A stretch of 64,000 nt of DNA, taken from positions 22,512,934 through 22,576,933 of the forward strand of contig NC_063151.1 of the NCBI RefSeq assembly GCF_020921035.1, in the 5' to 3' direction. The position numbers and the translations under genes were made by a program. This document shows positions 1-12,400 of this stretch, in pieces (within the stretch, counting starts at the first letter, position 1; the number at the start of each line of letters is the position of its first letter). The stretch is from Rhodamnia argentea (taxonomy: Eukaryota; Streptophyta; Magnoliopsida; Myrtales; Myrtaceae). The notes beneath the pieces are model-generated. The model did no database searches and was not told where the DNA came from. It worked only from the letters and a program-made list of their open reading frames with translations.

Positions 1-1523
1 GACATGTCTTCTTGATCCTCTATCACTAGCAACTTGTTCTCCTTTTGCCCGCGGTCATGAGCGATCCAGGTCGCCATGTCGCGGATGACGTCGTGCATCT
101 TTACACACTGTTCTCTTTTGGAATTATGCTCACTTTCCAGTAGACAAGCCCTCTTTAAATCCCCCAAGATAGACTCTCCCTCGTCCCGCATACGGCATAC
201 ATCATTAGTGTATCCTAGAAAGCCCTCTCCAATCCATAGTTCAATAAGCTTTTTCGTACTTATGGGGTAATCCTCGGGAAACAGACAACAATAAAGGAAG
301 CAAGCCTGGAGGGTAGAGTCATTTAAGCTATTATAACTGAACTCTAGTATGTGATATACTTCCTCCACCATACCTGAATGCTTGTGCGGATTGTTTTTTA
401 GCGTTGCTAGTGCATGCCTCCACTCATGGGGATTCTCTCTGCCGGCCATGGCTCGCCCGACTGTAGTTAGGGCTAGCGGCAACCCTTTGCACTCTTCAGC
501 AATGTCCTTTGCAACGTCTTGAATATCTTGATGAAAATTTACAAGCGATTTGCCAACGTTCTTCTCGAATAATCTCAGAGCTTCTTCGGGCGTCAAGCAC
601 TGTACTTCCAAGGTTCTGTCAGCTTCCATTTGGTCGCACACATGCTTCAATCGAGTTGTGAACACTACTTTGGATCCATTCTTGAGACCATGACAAGGAA
701 CTCCGATATTCGAAATGGCCAGCCTCCGCCACACATCATCAATCAACAACACAAACTTCTTCCGGTAAAAAGCATCACACAGACGATGGACCCTCTCATC
801 CCGAGACCATTGATCCCAGCTATCATCTTGAATGTGCAGCCTTTTCCTTATGGCATCTCGAATGCTATCTTCATTCACTTGCCTGGACACCGCCACCCAA
901 ATAACGGTATCAAATCCATGATTTGCGTGCAAAAGCTCCTGGCTGATCCTTTTCATGAGGGTGGTCTTTGCCACACCGCCCTTTCCGTACAACGCAAAAA
1001 CTCTTATTTGTTTTTCGCCCACGAGCCATTTCAACACCTTATTAAGGGAAACATCAAGGCCCACAGTCTCGCCCACAGGCAACTCGAGGACTGGAGGAGG
1101 AGGCAACGGTGACGTGAAATCTCTGAATTCACCTTTCTCATGTTGGAGCTGTCTCGCTTCATTGAGTAATTGATCGACTCTTTTCCCCAATTTATAGCTC
1201 GACCAGCAGTTCCGCGGAAGACAACGACTGAGACATTTGATTTGGTCACGTTCCCTGGCTTCCTCAAGAACTTGATCTATTCCAACGTCAAATTCTTGCA
1301 CCTTGCCTAACCAGTTTGCCACTTGTCTCGTGCGCTGCGCCCGTGCTTCTTCTTCTTCATGTTCCACCCTTGCCTTCACATCTTCCATCACCGCCTTCAG
1401 GTCTTCAGTTGCGTTCCGCAATGAGTCAACATTATCTTTCAGATTATAAATGTAGCCCAGAGGTTTGCTGGCCAAGCCCCATAATTGTTTGACGAGTTCT
1501 AAAAGAGGACTTGCGAAATCCAT
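1..1523 (-). CDS. CC-NB-ARC-LRR disease resistance protein (RPS2/RPS5-like CNL), 3' part outside the window
   Basis: Intracellular immune receptor of the CNL class, which binds ATP/ADP and senses pathogen effectors. The frame is open without an intron from the ATG at 1523-1521 to the left edge (507 codons). Residues 1-170 form the coiled-coil part, including the SSYKLGKRV stretch typical of RPS2/RPS5-type CNLs. The NB-ARC motifs follow in order: P-loop GKGGVAKTT (180-188), kinase-2 FVLLIDDVW (257-265), RNBS-B GSKVVFTTR, GLPLA (347-351), RNBS-D CFLYCCLFPEDYPI (about 400) and MHD (476-478, in KMHDVIRDMATWIA). The LRR region would lie to the left, outside the window. The P-loop is odd: the usual pattern is GMGGVGKTT, and here Ala replaces the glycine before the catalytic lysine. 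I see no other damage. The start is the first in-frame ATG and gives the MDFASPLLELVKQLWG opening common in this group. Confidence 0.93.
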   Translation of the reverse strand, partial: MDFASPLLELVKQLWGLASKPLGYIYNLKDNVDSLRNATEDLKAVMEDVKARVEHEEEEARAQRTRQVANWLGKVQEFDVGIDQVLEEARERDQIKCLSRCLPRNCWSSYKLGKRVDQLLNEARQLQHEKGEFRDFTSPLPPPPVLELPVGETVGLDVSLNKVLKWLVGEKQIRVFALYGKGGVAKTTLMKRISQELLHANHGFDTVIWVAVSRQVNEDSIRDAIRKRLHIQDDSWDQWSRDERVHRLCDAFYRKKFVLLIDDVWRRLAISNIGVPCHGLKNGSKVVFTTRLKHVCDQMEADRTLEVQCLTPEEALRLFEKNVGKSLVNFHQDIQDVAKDIAEECKGLPLALTTVGRAMAGRENPHEWRHALATLKNNPHKHSGMVEEVYHILEFSYNSLNDSTLQACFLYCCLFPEDYPISTKKLIELWIGEGFLGYTNDVCRMRDEGESILGDLKRACLLESEHNSKREQCVKMHDVIRDMATWIAHDRGQKENKLLVIEDQEDM

Positions 1524-3440
1524 AGGTTCTTTTCGGGGATAAGAGATCGGAAAATCGACTGTTTGGATGGTCGGAAAGCGAAAAAGGGGTGGAGTCCGAT
1601 AAGCTCTTCTATATTTATCTGGATTGCTCTGGCTAGTAGACGAAGGAAAGAATATCGGGACCTCTTCTTTACTTCAGGAAGAGAAATGAAACCATTTTTC
1701 TTCTTCTTCTTCTTGTTTCTTCGTCAGGGTCAAGCCGCGAAGACTCTGTCCGTTCGGAATTGCAATCCAAGAAAAGTTTGAGCCAAGAAAAAAAAAAGGA
1801 AGGTATGATGACAAGTCTCATTCAGAAGCACCATGAGGAGGATGGAAGGCAGGCAAAGAATATCAGTCACCTATTATGTTTCTTCGATACAGGGCAATGC
1901 TCACGTTCTTCTTCCTGCTTTTGTCTGTAGACTGCGTGGAATGTGATCAATGGCGTCCAGAAGCAAAGGATTACTATTTCATTTTTACAGAAGCAAGGAA
2001 TTGTTCGATTCCTTGTTAAGGTGCAAAATCGATGAGCCAGCCTTTCAGAAGCTCTGCAATGGATATTTCACGGGTTCAATCAGCTTCTTATCTAGTTTTG
2101 ATAATCCGAAAATTACCATCCAAGCGAACCACGAAAAGACTTCTCTAATTCTTTCTAGAATTAGAGCTTGTTTAGTGATTACTTTTGGCTGATCCCAGAT
2201 TCGCGGATAATTTTCTCTAAATTTTCTGAAGTTTAAATTATATTTTACGTTTTAATGGTAAGAGTAACCAAATATTACTCTTTTTTCATGGATGGTGAGA
2301 AATCGTCATAGTTCCCTATGAACAGACTCTTTTTTACCAAACTAAATCTCTCTAAATTAAAAAATTTACTCTCAAGATAAGTCTCTCGCAGCACTATGAT
2401 CCAAACTGGGTTCTAAGCACAAATCACTCTTAAGCAGCTGCAGCGAGCTTTTTAACTGAGTATGTTCACTTGAAGAAGCATATGCAGTTAGACAATGCTG
2501 ATCAGAGGAAGAGTGAGAAGGAAGACACCTTCAACAAGATGCCATCAAAATTAATGGTGACGGTGTAGTTGTTTTAGTGAAGGATAAGATAACAAGGCGC
2601 CTGCGGGAGTTCTCGGTCGAGATCATTCGGGTGCTATGATCGGTGGTAGAGGTTAACCAGTTGCCGCTTCCGATATAAGCACTAGCATTGAAGGAAGGAG
2701 TTTTCTTAGCCAAAAAGAAGCATCGGGAGCGGATCATCCTTTACGCCGATTCAGAAGCCGTCTTCAAAGCTGTTACGATGCCAAACCAGTCCATGCGACC
2801 ATAGTTAGTAACATGTGGTGCAAGATATAAAGGGGAGCTTTGAAGCAACACGGCAGCTTTACTCCGTCTTCAATTCCATCTAGTTGACTTATATTGTTGT
2901 CTCGTTTTGTGTTGGCACGCTTTTTTTAAAGCTTAAGATCCTAGAGTCGAAATTTCTTATTGTTGAACTAAATTAATGAAAAGCATATCAAAAAATTTTA
3001 AAATAATACATGCATCCGAAAGCAAGTGCGAATGTTAGATTATTTACACTAAGATGGTTACAGAGAGTTTTGGTGCACTTATCCTTTATTTTTTTGTTAG
3101 CTTAATGACCAAAGTCTTGTGATATTTGAGTCAAGATTTCATGTTTTTGAATGTCAGCATCATATTGGTCTTAATTCAAACTACAGAGAGAAAATTGAAA
3201 TCTCACTTCTTTTTGGTTTTTAATGGGATCCAAAATTTAATTCCTTGTTCATGTCTATCGAGTTCAATTTGAATTTAACAATTCGGTCATGATTTTACTT
3301 TAGATAAGAGTTAACTACTAAGCTCTGGGAACTGAAGACTGCATTACTTGGTAATGCCTATGCTGATAACAAATCATGGAGCCATCAAAGGCACGACTCA
3401 GCAACTGTCCAAACTTGTCATGATCCAAGACATGATTTAT
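1524..3440. other. Spacer; upstream region of the resistance gene
   Basis: About 1.9 kb without a gene I can name. The part next to 1524 should hold the promoter and 5' leader of the minus-strand resistance gene. Around 2450-2880 there are short open stretches on the plus strand in changing frames (for example KKKHRERIILYADSEAVFKA, near 2715-2775) that look like a broken coding sequence. I could not assign a family. Confidence 0.4.
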
Positions 3441-3512
3441 AAAAACCAGTTACATGAAAAAGGATTTAGATGCCTCACCACCGCAGCTCTCAGATGAACC
3501 AATCACTCCAAG

Positions 3513-6500
3513 TCAAGATGAGGGGCTTGATTTCCGCGGCGATGAAGAGGGCCTTGCTCTTGCAAAATCGATCAGATCTTTGAAGAGCATATCCTCTTGT
3601 TTCACTTTTTTGTCCGCAGCAGGTGAATCAAGAGAGAGCTTCTGTGTCTGGCCCACTAAACTGTCGTGCGAGGAACCGGTCTCAATACAGGAATTAGTAT
3701 TGCCCGGAAACGCTACCTGTTGCTCAGTAACTTGTTCTCTCTGGTTATATGGAATTGAACTAGAAAATGATGCATCCAAAGGAGCTGAAGGTTGCTTCTC
3801 AGTGGGGTGGCCGCTTGTGGGACCCGGCTCAGGGACTCCAAGATAAGTTGGCGATTTTATGGAGGTTGCAACATGGGAAGGAGATAAGAGAGAAGGGGAT
3901 GGAGTAGATGTCATGGAAGTCGTGTTAGAATCAGGAAGTGAAGACAGTGTTGATCCCATCGTTCCGGGAACTTCTTCATACTTGTATATATCGCCACTGA
4001 GATAATCAATCGAGCTTGAATTTCCAGCAACTGGTCTCTGTGATGAGGGTGGAGGAGGAAGCAGTGGGCTGATTCGCAATGGTTTGGTCTGAGCATTCGT
4101 TGTTTTGCTGTTGGGTCCATTATCTTTTGACATCCTGCAACAATAGGAATACTGCATGATGAGACACGAAAATATGCATCAAGGAACAAACTTCAACTGC
4201 TGCAGGTCGGATATTTCCCTTCAAACCGGGTACAGGGGATCATTCAGCATATGAATCCTCCATAAGATTATGGAAGTCAACATCAGAGATCTCAAAAAGA
4301 CATTTAAGAAATAATTACTTTTATCTGTCAATAGAGACTTTCTTCTATGGGTATGTGTGTATGCATGCTCTCTCGCTAATGTTCACAAACGGAAGAATAT
4401 AGCACATAACAAAAACAAGGGTGTGGGCAAAACAAAACCAAATCAGTGTCTAGAGAAGCAAACAAGTAAGTGCAGAAGAAAATAGGAATCTTCATTTCAC
4501 TGTGATGTTAGAAAGTTATGATCACTTCCCTCAATCGTAGAATTTTGCGCCTGACCATGTTCCTAAAGGCATACGCCACAGTCTTCATCGTCTGAATCTT
4601 AGTTACCAAAAACTCAAAGAAAGTGCCATATATGTACCATAGAACCAGTCAATCAGATGGGACTGTCACATGATAGCAGCTCAAAAGTAACTCACAGTGA
4701 AAAGAAAACTTCCCCCAGCACAAGATCTAGAAAATAATGTAAAATGTTCACCTGCGAGCTAGCTGGGCAAAATCATCTTCAGATTCATCATCCTCATGAT
4801 TCACATTCACTGGTGGCAAAGCTGGAGTTGCTGTCAATCCTTGTCTGGTCAGTGGAGTACCTTTGGCAATGTCATCATGTTTACAAAGAGCACGCTGCAA
4901 ACTATCATTCAAGGCCAATCCCAGACACAGAAGTTCCTCGTCTCTGAAGGTCAGTAGACAGCACAATTAGGGGTATGACATCTAACTGCAAAAGGTTGGA
5001 TGATTATATTGGATTAAAGTTCTTACGCTGTGTGATTCACAAGAAGCATGACACGCTCTTGATAAGAACGACACTGATCGACAAGGTCAACAATTACGTC
5101 TTGCTTCAAAGCCTGCCACCATATCCACAATCATAAGATTCAAAATCTAATGTCAAAATCCAACTCAATCTGCACCGAAAATTTCAAGTTTACTAAATAA
5201 GCTACATACCACAAAACTGAAAAGGTATCTTCACAATTGCAAGAATCAAGTCATTAAGCAAAAGGAGAAACAGACACATACAGGGACAGCATAGCCCATC
5301 TTATGAGCTAATTCATGGGTACAGATTACAGTAGATAATTGTCTTATTTTCCTAATTTGAAATAGGAAAGCCTTCCACCTAAAAGAGGTGCAAAAGTTGG
5401 AAAGTTATTTTCTGCGAAAGTACGACCTGAACTCAGTATATAACAGGCACAAGCCTTGGTGTGCATAATACCAACTGCAAATTTCCTTGCAGCTCTTGGA
5501 CGATCACTTGATACTTAGCAATAACAATTTTGTCATTCAGGCAGTAACAATTGTCGTCACCTAAGATTGGTACAGTCCATGGATCAAGTAACTAACAAAT
5601 CCAGATACAGGAGTCTGCATATTCTTTTAATTAGAACAGCAATGGAATGTGGAATGGTTGAATCTTACGATACAGATTGAAGGCCAGATCTTAAAAGAAA
5701 AAATGAAATAAAGCTAGAGCAATTTTTGGACTCTGGTTGTGTATTCACTTAATTGTTTTTAACCTAGGACGCATTGAGATAAGACCTGATAGGATTGTCA
5801 GATAACAACACATAATAACAGAATAAGAAGCTTCTGTCCGTAGTCTTTCTCTCATCCCTCTGAATCATAATTCCGACATATATATGGACCAGAAGCTAGC
5901 AATAGGTTTCATATTGGATGTCTCGATAATGCAGTCCACCTAATTGACATGACAGACAACAATTTGGCAGGATCATCACTTCCAATGAATGATGGAACCT
6001 TCAGGACAAAACAAACCATAGAAAATTACTCTGTCCAATCCACAAACCTTTACTGAGTAAATTAACCCCTTTGATTCTTCATACCTATCTTTATATTTGT
6101 TCTGTCTGAGGTAAATCTTTGGACCTCAACATGCTTGTAGTTAAGAAAAGAATGCAAGGACAAGAACAATCAATTTGCCAGGAACAGCAGTTCATCAGTT
6201 TCTGTTTTGAATTCTTAAATGTTCCCTCTTTAAGAGTTGTATCTATAGTTAGCAGGCTAGCAGCACAAAACAATACTTGACTAGCCTATGAAGTCTTTCC
6301 CTGATTTAAGTAGGATCCTCATTTAAACAACATAAGCAATTCACACTTTTTGTTGGTTTCCATAGAGATTACTGGAAAGTTCCATTTCTAAGCTCTGGTA
6401 ACATGTCGAGGCACAGATCTTTTGAATGGAATTCATTACTCAAAACACCAATCTCAATCGACAACGCAAACTGTGGAAATGTTCTTAAAACTTGTCTATT

Positions 6501-9500
6501 CATACATAAATGATGACTATAACTCTCAATAGTTGTCTACAGGTATGATAGATAACAACATTTGAAGAAGGTGTTATTGACGTGGCTTACCATATAAACC
6601 AACTAAAGAGGGGCGAATGCCACAGAAGTAACAGCTTGGAACTAATGGTAGAAGTCAATTTTATAGCGTTTTTAAGGGAAAAATTCAGTCAACTACCTTT
6701 GGAAAAAATTAACTTCAAAAGGCTACTAGATGAGCTACCAGTACTTGGGAGTCAGATACTTGCTTTCACGAGAGTAAAAGAGAGGAAGGCACCTAGGAGT
6801 TGCCGATTCATGTACAAGCAGACACAAGATCATCTTGGAAGACAAAATTAATCACCAATAATGCCCCATACACTCTAAGTAAAAAGGAAGAAGACAACCC
6901 CTTAATTACATGAGTTCTTCCCTCCAAATAAAACAAAATATGAGTGAGAACCAATCTGGGATCATCCTTAAAAGGCATAATGTCATAAGATTTTCCTACT
7001 CTAAATTGCCCAAACCAGCTATTGCTGCTTCCAATTATAGCACCGAGATGGAGCCTAAAGTTTATCAAATGGGGATTTATTTTAAGAAACTCCAAACACA
7101 ATTTCCAACAAAATCAGAACAAACAACAGCTATTTATGACAGTTTTTAAGAGACTCATCGAAAAAGCCAGCCTTCCAAGGCCAATTCAATGAGATACTCT
7201 GTTTATCTCCGGCGCAAACAGCACGGCATCCTCAACATACCCAAAGCCACTAACAAGTGCCCATAGCATCGAGTCATCATTTAAAAAAAAGAAGTAATGT
7301 TCCTCCGAGTCAAAAAAAGCCATCCTCCCACATAAGGGTGTTGCAACGACATAGACCTTACTAAAAGGGGAGATCAATCAAACTCCTGCTATTATAAGAC
7401 CTATGGCATCCTCTTTGTCACACCCATATAGCAAGCTTAGGATCTAAATTGTCCCATCAGATCAACCTCAGTAAAACTAATCATCAAGTCCACAGACATT
7501 GATATGCTTTCTCAGGCATATAATACTAGCTAGAAAATTGAGGTCCTCCAATTTAATTCACATTTTAATGGAAGTTTAAAAGCACTAAGTATACAGATTC
7601 ATATCACCAACAGCTGCAAAAAGATTTAAAGAAAGAGAGAAACACTCGTGCGCCCAAAAGATTTAAAGGAAAAAGAGAAGCCTTCATGGGCCTTGGGTTT
7701 ACCTATCTAAGGTGGGATTTCCTCATCATTTAGAGGGAGGGAGGGACTGTATCCATTGTTAAAAAACTATCAAGAGTATTACCTCAGGATTCTTGGGATC
7801 AAGGGCCCCAAGCATTTCCAACAACACATCCGCTAATCCAGTTGCATTTTCCATCTCTGTTGGGCTAAATAGGATAAGGACTTTAAATAAGTAGAAATAA
7901 TCCAAAAGATTATTCATCGATAGTAGGAATTATCTACTCAACTAACAAAAAAATGGTGACGATGAAAGGTATAGAATGAGCAATCAAGTAAAGCTTGTAT
8001 CATAAGACCGCACAGGGTATGACATTATGCTAAGCTTATAGGCAGCAAAATAAATAAATAAATAAATAAATAAGCATTATGATCTTTTTATCTAGACTTT
8101 ATGAACCTTGACACTGCATCCATTCATAACATAGCCATGAAACCTACTCAGTGCAGTTAATTACACTGTGTCTAAGAAGTGATGGGAATGTACCACTTGA
8201 AACAGTAAAAATTGATGAAAGCTTTGAATATTGATGAGGCAAAATGATAGTGTCAAGTTTAACCAGTGAAGAATCATTAACTAGTAACTATTAGCTGAAA
8301 CTACTGACGATGAATAGAACACATATAACGACATTCTCGTGCCACAAATATTAAGATAGCAATATCTAATTTGCATTAATTTTGTTCATGATATAACGAT
8401 TATCTAAAGCTTTTTCAGCTCAGTAAGATCAACTTTTTTTTATTTTGCATGTACATGTGTCTAAGTACTCAACTGTGCCCATCAAGCAGCTCAAATGAGA
8501 GCCACTGGGCAAAAGCTAAAAAATCTACTATGGAAAACAAGATATCTTAATTTCATTAAGTCCAAGGATGGAAAGTGGTGCGAAAATCATTGGAAAAGGA
8601 AATATATAGCTAGTAGTAACCTTAAGCCAGAAGTATTAGGCTGGGTTGAAGCCTCAATAGAGGCAGTGCCGAATGCTGAGGTAGAATGAACACCGTGAGA
8701 TTGGGGTGGAGTGAAAAATGGTACACCCTTCTCTTCTCGTGGTGGAAAGCGAACTCCAGCAATCTGTTAATGGTCATATAGGAATCATATTAAGAGAAAG
8801 CAACATAGGACCGTACTAGAAGTCTAGAAAAATGGATCAACAGAAAGATCACTGAGGATACCATCAACTCATTGAATGCAGCATAGAATTGAGGAAACCT
8901 TCCCCTTGGTCCCCCTAAAGCTTCTTGCCATGTATCTATCAATGTCAATAACTTCTCCATCACATTAAAATCTGGCTGCAAAGTGCATGTAGAAACAGCA
9001 AATGACAATCTCATAAACGAACAGATTCAGAATAAAAGTACCAATCATGGAGTATAGAATAGGCACCTTTTTAAACACCATTCTAACCATATCCCGTAGG
9101 ATATCAGACTCAATAATATTCTGAAATACACTGTTGCCACAGTTTTTGCTAAGAGTCTCCAACACCTACTTGAAATTGATAACAAAACATTTCAGTCAAG
9201 TGATAGCCGCCTCTTGTAGCCATTTAGAAGAAAAAAGAAGAAGAGACCAACTGGATCCAGAACTATCCACATATAAGAAAGCAGAGCATGACACTGACAT
9301 AGAGGGTCAGAATTTGTATTTTTGGATCTTTATTCCCCAGGCGCTTCTTAAGGATCTTCATCACCTCCTTCGCCTTCCTACAGAAGTTAAACCAATTCAG
9401 TGACTAAAACCAAAATCTTTGATGCAGGAAGACACATAAGGAACCAGAAAAAAAGCAGTTGCACTATACAATACTTCATTACTAAGATCCATGACATCTT

Positions 9501-11647
9501 GAAAGTTGGAACACCCTGAGTCTTTTTTCTTCTCTTATGGAAAGTACAAGCAAAACTACCTAATAAAAATCTTTTGAACAAAGAAGCTTCTATATGTTTG
9601 AACAACTCGTAAGAACGACACTATTGAGGATGCTAATATGTACAGATCAATGCTCTGACGTATGATTGCCTATCAAACTCCATAAGTCAAAAAATAAGGA
9701 CAGCAAATAGCAGCATATTTCTCAAGCTTGTTGGCCATATTTTTTTATGTCATAATGCCTCTCCCTTGTTCGTGTGGACACTCCAAGATAGAAATTAGAC
9801 AACATAATCTATATTATATATATATTGGTTTGATATAGAAGCATCTAATGAAATAGCGCAGTACATCGGGGTTTTTGTGTGATCGCAAAATCCCTCTTAG
9901 GCTAAAAGGAAAATTTTATAGAACAGCAGTAAGGCCTGCAATGCTATACGGAGTTGAATGTTGGCCAACACAGAGGCAACATGAGCATAAAATGGGAGTA
10001 GTGAAAATGAGGATGTTAAGGTGGATGTGTGATCATACAAGAGTGGATAAGATAAGAAATGAAGATATTCGACGAAAAGTTGCGGTAGTACCGATGGCGG
10101 AAAAGATGAGAGAACATAGATTGAGATGGTTTAGACATATTCTTCGAAGATCCCTAGATGCTCCAGTAAGAACAAAAGTTTGTTACCGACAGCATGACAT
10201 AAAGAAAGGAAGAGGTCGATCGAAACTTACCTGGGGGAAAGTAGTAAAACAAGATTTAATGAAATACGAAATAGATTGGCGTGCGGTTTGTCTTAGGACG
10301 GAGTGGAGGAAAGCTATTAGCATTGTAGAGGGGCAAAATTCCTATGTTCCAGACTGTCCTTTTTAATCCTTTTTCCCTATACATATTTATATATTTTTAT
10401 TTTTATTTTTATATAATTATTTATTTTTCCTCAATCAGTATTGCTTTTATTTTATTTATTTTTGGGTTCATCGACCGCCGACCCCAACTAGTTTGGGATA
10501 AAGGTGATGTCAATGTTGATGATGTTGATATAGAAGCATCTCAGTAATTGTGAATTCTCAAGTACAGATATGAAGTTCTAATCTTCATTTGGAAGTACAA
10601 TCATACTCACTACAATCAACAACAATATTCAAATTCAGCAAGTTACATAACACGTTTCAGCATGGCATTCATGTGTTTACTTATAGTGATAAATGACAGT
10701 CAAAGAATGCATAGCAAGTTTGGGACGATGCTTATTTGTTTTCAGTAGCCTTCAACTTACTACCAACTTTTGTATCTCAACACCCCCACCTCACACTTTT
10801 TTTCCATTTTTCCAGGTAAGAATAAGCATTATCTTAAAAGTAACAACAATTTTTGTTTCTCTTTAGTAAAGAATAGAAAATTAATTGAATCTCCGCAAGG
10901 ATTTGCATTACTAAATAAATTCATGATTCATAAGCTGTGCAAAGTTGAACTCCTTGGAGTTTATGGAAGGATAAATTCAAGAGAGATCATCAAAGAAAAT
11001 GAGGCCGATGGATCACATTGTTACAAACAGCAAGAGACCAGTACTACTTAGTTCAAAAATCAAATATGCCAGTATGTATTCATCTAAGCATTTATAAACA
11101 ACAAGAGTTTTTGAAACAGTACATTTCTATGTTGCTAAATAGGTTTGTCATAAATTGATTCGGTTTAATGATTCAGATGGAAGCATATCAAAGGAACTTC
11201 AGACAAGTGGCCAGAGAAAAATCAGCCTCTTCCATTTGTAGCAAATTAAAGAAAACCTGAACAGTTCCAAACATGCAAAATATTGAGCCATACAACCATG
11301 CCAATGTTCACTAAAAATCACGATTCTACTCATTGGCCGCTTCTGTCTAGGCATTTATCTCAGTATACTAACAAGCCATCCCAATCATCAATGGTGCAAT
11401 AAAGTCAACTTTCTCCATACAAAGACTCTTTCAAGCTGCAAACTGTTATAAGATGCAGCTAACGAGAGACAGGGCCAAGCCATTATGCAAAGTTCCAAAT
11501 GAAAACTCAAAAGGAGAGAGAAAGAGGACATGGGAATACCCACCCTGGGTCCATGTTAATGATGTCGCATAGTTCAATGTTAATACCCCAATCAGGGCCA
11601 ATCAACAGATCACTTGTCGCCCTCTCGGCACAATCTACTGCATCCAT
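3513..11647 (-). CDS. TOM1-like (TOL) protein, VHS and GAT domains, nine exons
   Basis: Adaptor that binds ubiquitinated membrane cargo and feeds it to the ESCRT endosomal sorting route, at the plasma membrane and endosomes. Coding exons (minus strand): 11544-11647, 9299-9377, 9067-9165, 8862-8975, 8621-8763, 7783-7864, 5027-5112, 4752-4943, 3513-4134. All have GT-AG borders and matching phases, giving 506 residues. The VHS domain (about 1-140) opens [20 protein letters not shown] and includes [15 protein letters not shown] and the [11 protein letters not shown] segment. The GAT domain (about 187-275) includes [18 protein letters not shown], then [17 protein letters not shown] and [17 protein letters not shown]. 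The last exon is a low-complexity Ser/Pro-rich tail, as usual for plant TOLs. An in-frame TAA lies just upstream of the ATG, which fixes the start. Intron 1 (2.2 kb) carries a LINE fragment, and the intron between exons 6 and 7 is 2.7 kb. Which TOL paralogue this is I cannot say. Confidence 0.93.
5113..7782 (-). other. Large TOL intron (between coding exons 6 and 7)
   Basis: A 2.67-kb AT-rich intron with clean borders (donor GAG|GTAATA, acceptor GGCAG|GCTTTG). The small open frames inside it, on either strand, show no family resemblance. I see no transposon ends. Confidence 0.7.
8048..8073. repeat. (TAAA)n microsatellite in a TOL intron
   Basis: About six perfect tandem copies of TAAA lie in the intron between coding exons 5 and 6. 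Confidence 0.9.
9847..10524 (+). mobile_element. 5'-truncated RTE-type LINE (non-LTR retrotransposon) fragment in TOL intron 1
   Basis: The 3' end of a reverse transcriptase, on the strand opposite to the host gene. The frame 9875-10366 is open for 163 codons. It carries the plant RTE-like C-terminal signature ([14 protein letters not shown], then [12 protein letters not shown], then HRLRWFRHI and the RGRSKLTW segment). The 3' region has the family's closing sequence (CGACCCCAACTAGTTTGGGA, near 10470) and a short GATGTT-rich tail instead of poly(A). Both sides carry the same 17 bases, TTGATATAGAAGCATCT (9830-9846 and 10525-10541). This is a perfect target-site duplication that fixes both ends and points to a fairly recent insertion. 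Endonuclease and most of the RT are missing, so the copy cannot move itself. Confidence 0.92.
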
Positions 11648-12400
11648 TGCCTCTGCCTCTTACTTCAGGTTATCTTGCAAGTATTCCTGACGAAATCAAC
11701 CCACCAAAGATGTCAATGAATATGAATTCAAATACCATAATATTCAAGCAACCTCTCTCCCTGGCTGAAGTTAAAAAGACACCTCTAAATCCAGACAGAA
11801 AGCCCACCATCCAACATGGACAAAAAGAGCCACTGATTAGCTGGGTTATCACAATTTAATTTGCCTTCTTACGAAAACCCCTTCAATTCAAATTTCAAGA
11901 TACCTGCTCCTAATATTGATCAAGGAGGTGCCAAAAGATCACATTTTTTTTTCCCTAAAAGAGGAGAAATCAAATTTGGCCACTTCTGTAGGGAGAGAAT
12001 TTGCCAACATCAGAAATAAAGATCTTTCGAACGCTGAAACAGTCGACGATGAACAGTTATCAGACACTCATCACAACCAAGAACGACCCTCTAATCGATG
12101 CTGAAGCAACCCAACACAGGACGCACCGACAAGCGAACAACCGAAACAGGTCAACCAAATCAACCCAATAAACCGAATTCGATTTTGGTACCTCGAATTT
12201 TCTACAGGAATGCCGACGTTGATCCGGCGCTCCGGAGAATTACAACGAAGGATGAGACTGTATTCAATCGACGAGGAAACGGAGAGATGACGAGGCCCAA
12301 AATGAGAAATTTTGCGCGGTGCGAGGGGTTTGACCATGAGAAAATCAAAGGATTGGCTGAATTATGGGCGCGTTGACCTTCTGCTGCCGTTATCTTTGAC
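11648..12400 (-). other. 5' leader and promoter region of the TOL gene, with a likely leader intron
   Basis: Just upstream of the TOL ATG a good acceptor (TTTCGTCAG, cut at about 11690) precedes the leader. A donor-like GAG|GTACCA near 12190 would give a non-coding first exon running to about 12300-12380. This is inferred from splice consensus only. Transcript reads would settle it. Confidence 0.4.

Noticed and set aside
3911-4189. 92-codon frame across the last TOL intron and exon
   Set aside because: Out of frame with the TOL exons, which continue correctly through clean splice sites.
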